Source: CAZJYI01 sp964550025
Lineage (GTDB): Bacteria > Verrucomicrobiota > Kiritimatiellia > UBA8416 > CAYOBW01
NCBI GenBank assembly: GCA_964550025.1
Contig: CAZJYI010000063.1
Location: 1-58,824 of the forward strand
Reading direction: 5' to 3'
DNA length: 58,824 nt
Part shown: positions 58,742 to 58,824 of the stretch, piece by piece
Numbering within the stretch: position 1 is the first letter of the stretch
How the letters are laid out: each line of letters begins with the position of its first letter
Notes under the pieces: generated by a model
The model's input: the letters and a program-made list of their open reading frames with translations, nothing else
The model's database searches: none
Told to the model about the DNA's origin: nothing
Made by a program: the position numbers and the translations under genes

Positions 58742-58824
58742 GTGGCGAGTGGCGAGCGGCGAGGGGCGCGTGGCGGGTGGCGAGTGGCGGGTGGCGAGTG
58801 GCGCGTGGCGCGTGGCGAGTGGCG
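58742..58824. repeat. Heptamer tandem repeat (GTGGCGA/G/C)
   Basis: Almost twelve tandem 7-nt units (GTGGCGA, GCGGCGA, GTGGCGG, GTGGCGC) run to the right edge of the window, so the tract may be longer. Confidence 0.92.

Overview
The window looks like a high-GC Gram-negative environmental bacterium, most probably a member of the PVC superphylum close to Kiritimatiellota/Verrucomicrobia. This is an inference from the family mix: large secreted FG-GAP, GLUG and subtilisin proteins with D-x-D-x-D-G linkers and a C-terminal 'FYRv' module, a sulfatase with HEAT repeats, a ThuA-domain protein, a caspase fused to a formylglycine-generating-enzyme (FGE) fold, and an Rnf/Nqr complex. No rRNA or tRNA gene and no CRISPR array was recognised. 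Two N runs (13051-13060 and 21713-21812) show that the window is a scaffold, and both distort genes.

Layout. 1-1256: end of a DUF1573-like gene, a 5'-truncated CcdA-like redox protein and a lone REP. 1360-18125: a NarL-type regulator (minus strand) divergent from three large secreted proteins: a 14-blade FG-GAP protein, a 437-aa unknown, and a giant subtilisin/GLUG/beta-helix protein broken by an assembly gap. 18306-21923: two sensor kinases. 21972-24899: surface-sugar genes (GT4, a PHP-like hydrolase, GT2). 25077-26501: an acidic secreted protein flanked by about 62-nt inverted repeats. 26684-36075: a tightly overlapping respiratory operon with an Rnf/Nqr-type complex carrying RnfC-like 4Fe-4S clusters, a ferritin-like protein, an octaheme HAO-family cytochrome, a cytochrome bd-like membrane protein fused to two c-type hemes, and a second membrane subunit. 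36319-39464: caspase-FGE fusion and AAA/DUF4143 ATPase. 39626-42222: an OmpR/histidine kinase pair. 42893-44221: an L,D-transpeptidase and a broken phosphoesterase. 44352-48115: thuA-ydbH-ynbE-ydbL. 48388-51872: two paralogous small secreted proteins and a sulfatase. 52220-54463: a leader-like/Tat/repeated GIRP peptide protein beside a B12-type radical SAM enzyme. 54736-58675: DUF362 protein, YkgJ-type protein, prepilin peptidase and shikimate dehydrogenase.

How the genes may work together. The respiratory operon reads as an NADH-to-periplasm electron path: NqrF-like dehydrogenase, flavin and ion-pumping membrane core, bd-like/diheme membrane module, and octaheme reductase or oxidase, with a diiron protein for stress defence. 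The peptide/radical SAM pair looks like an uncharacterised modified-peptide system. The best candidates for something undescribed are these two loci.

The intergenic DNA is rich in repeats: GTAG-headed REP hairpins, mostly in inverted pairs and with strongly differing stems; tandem heptamer tracts of several unrelated sequences; and a 96-nt palindromic repeat in two copies. No transposase for any of them lies in the window.
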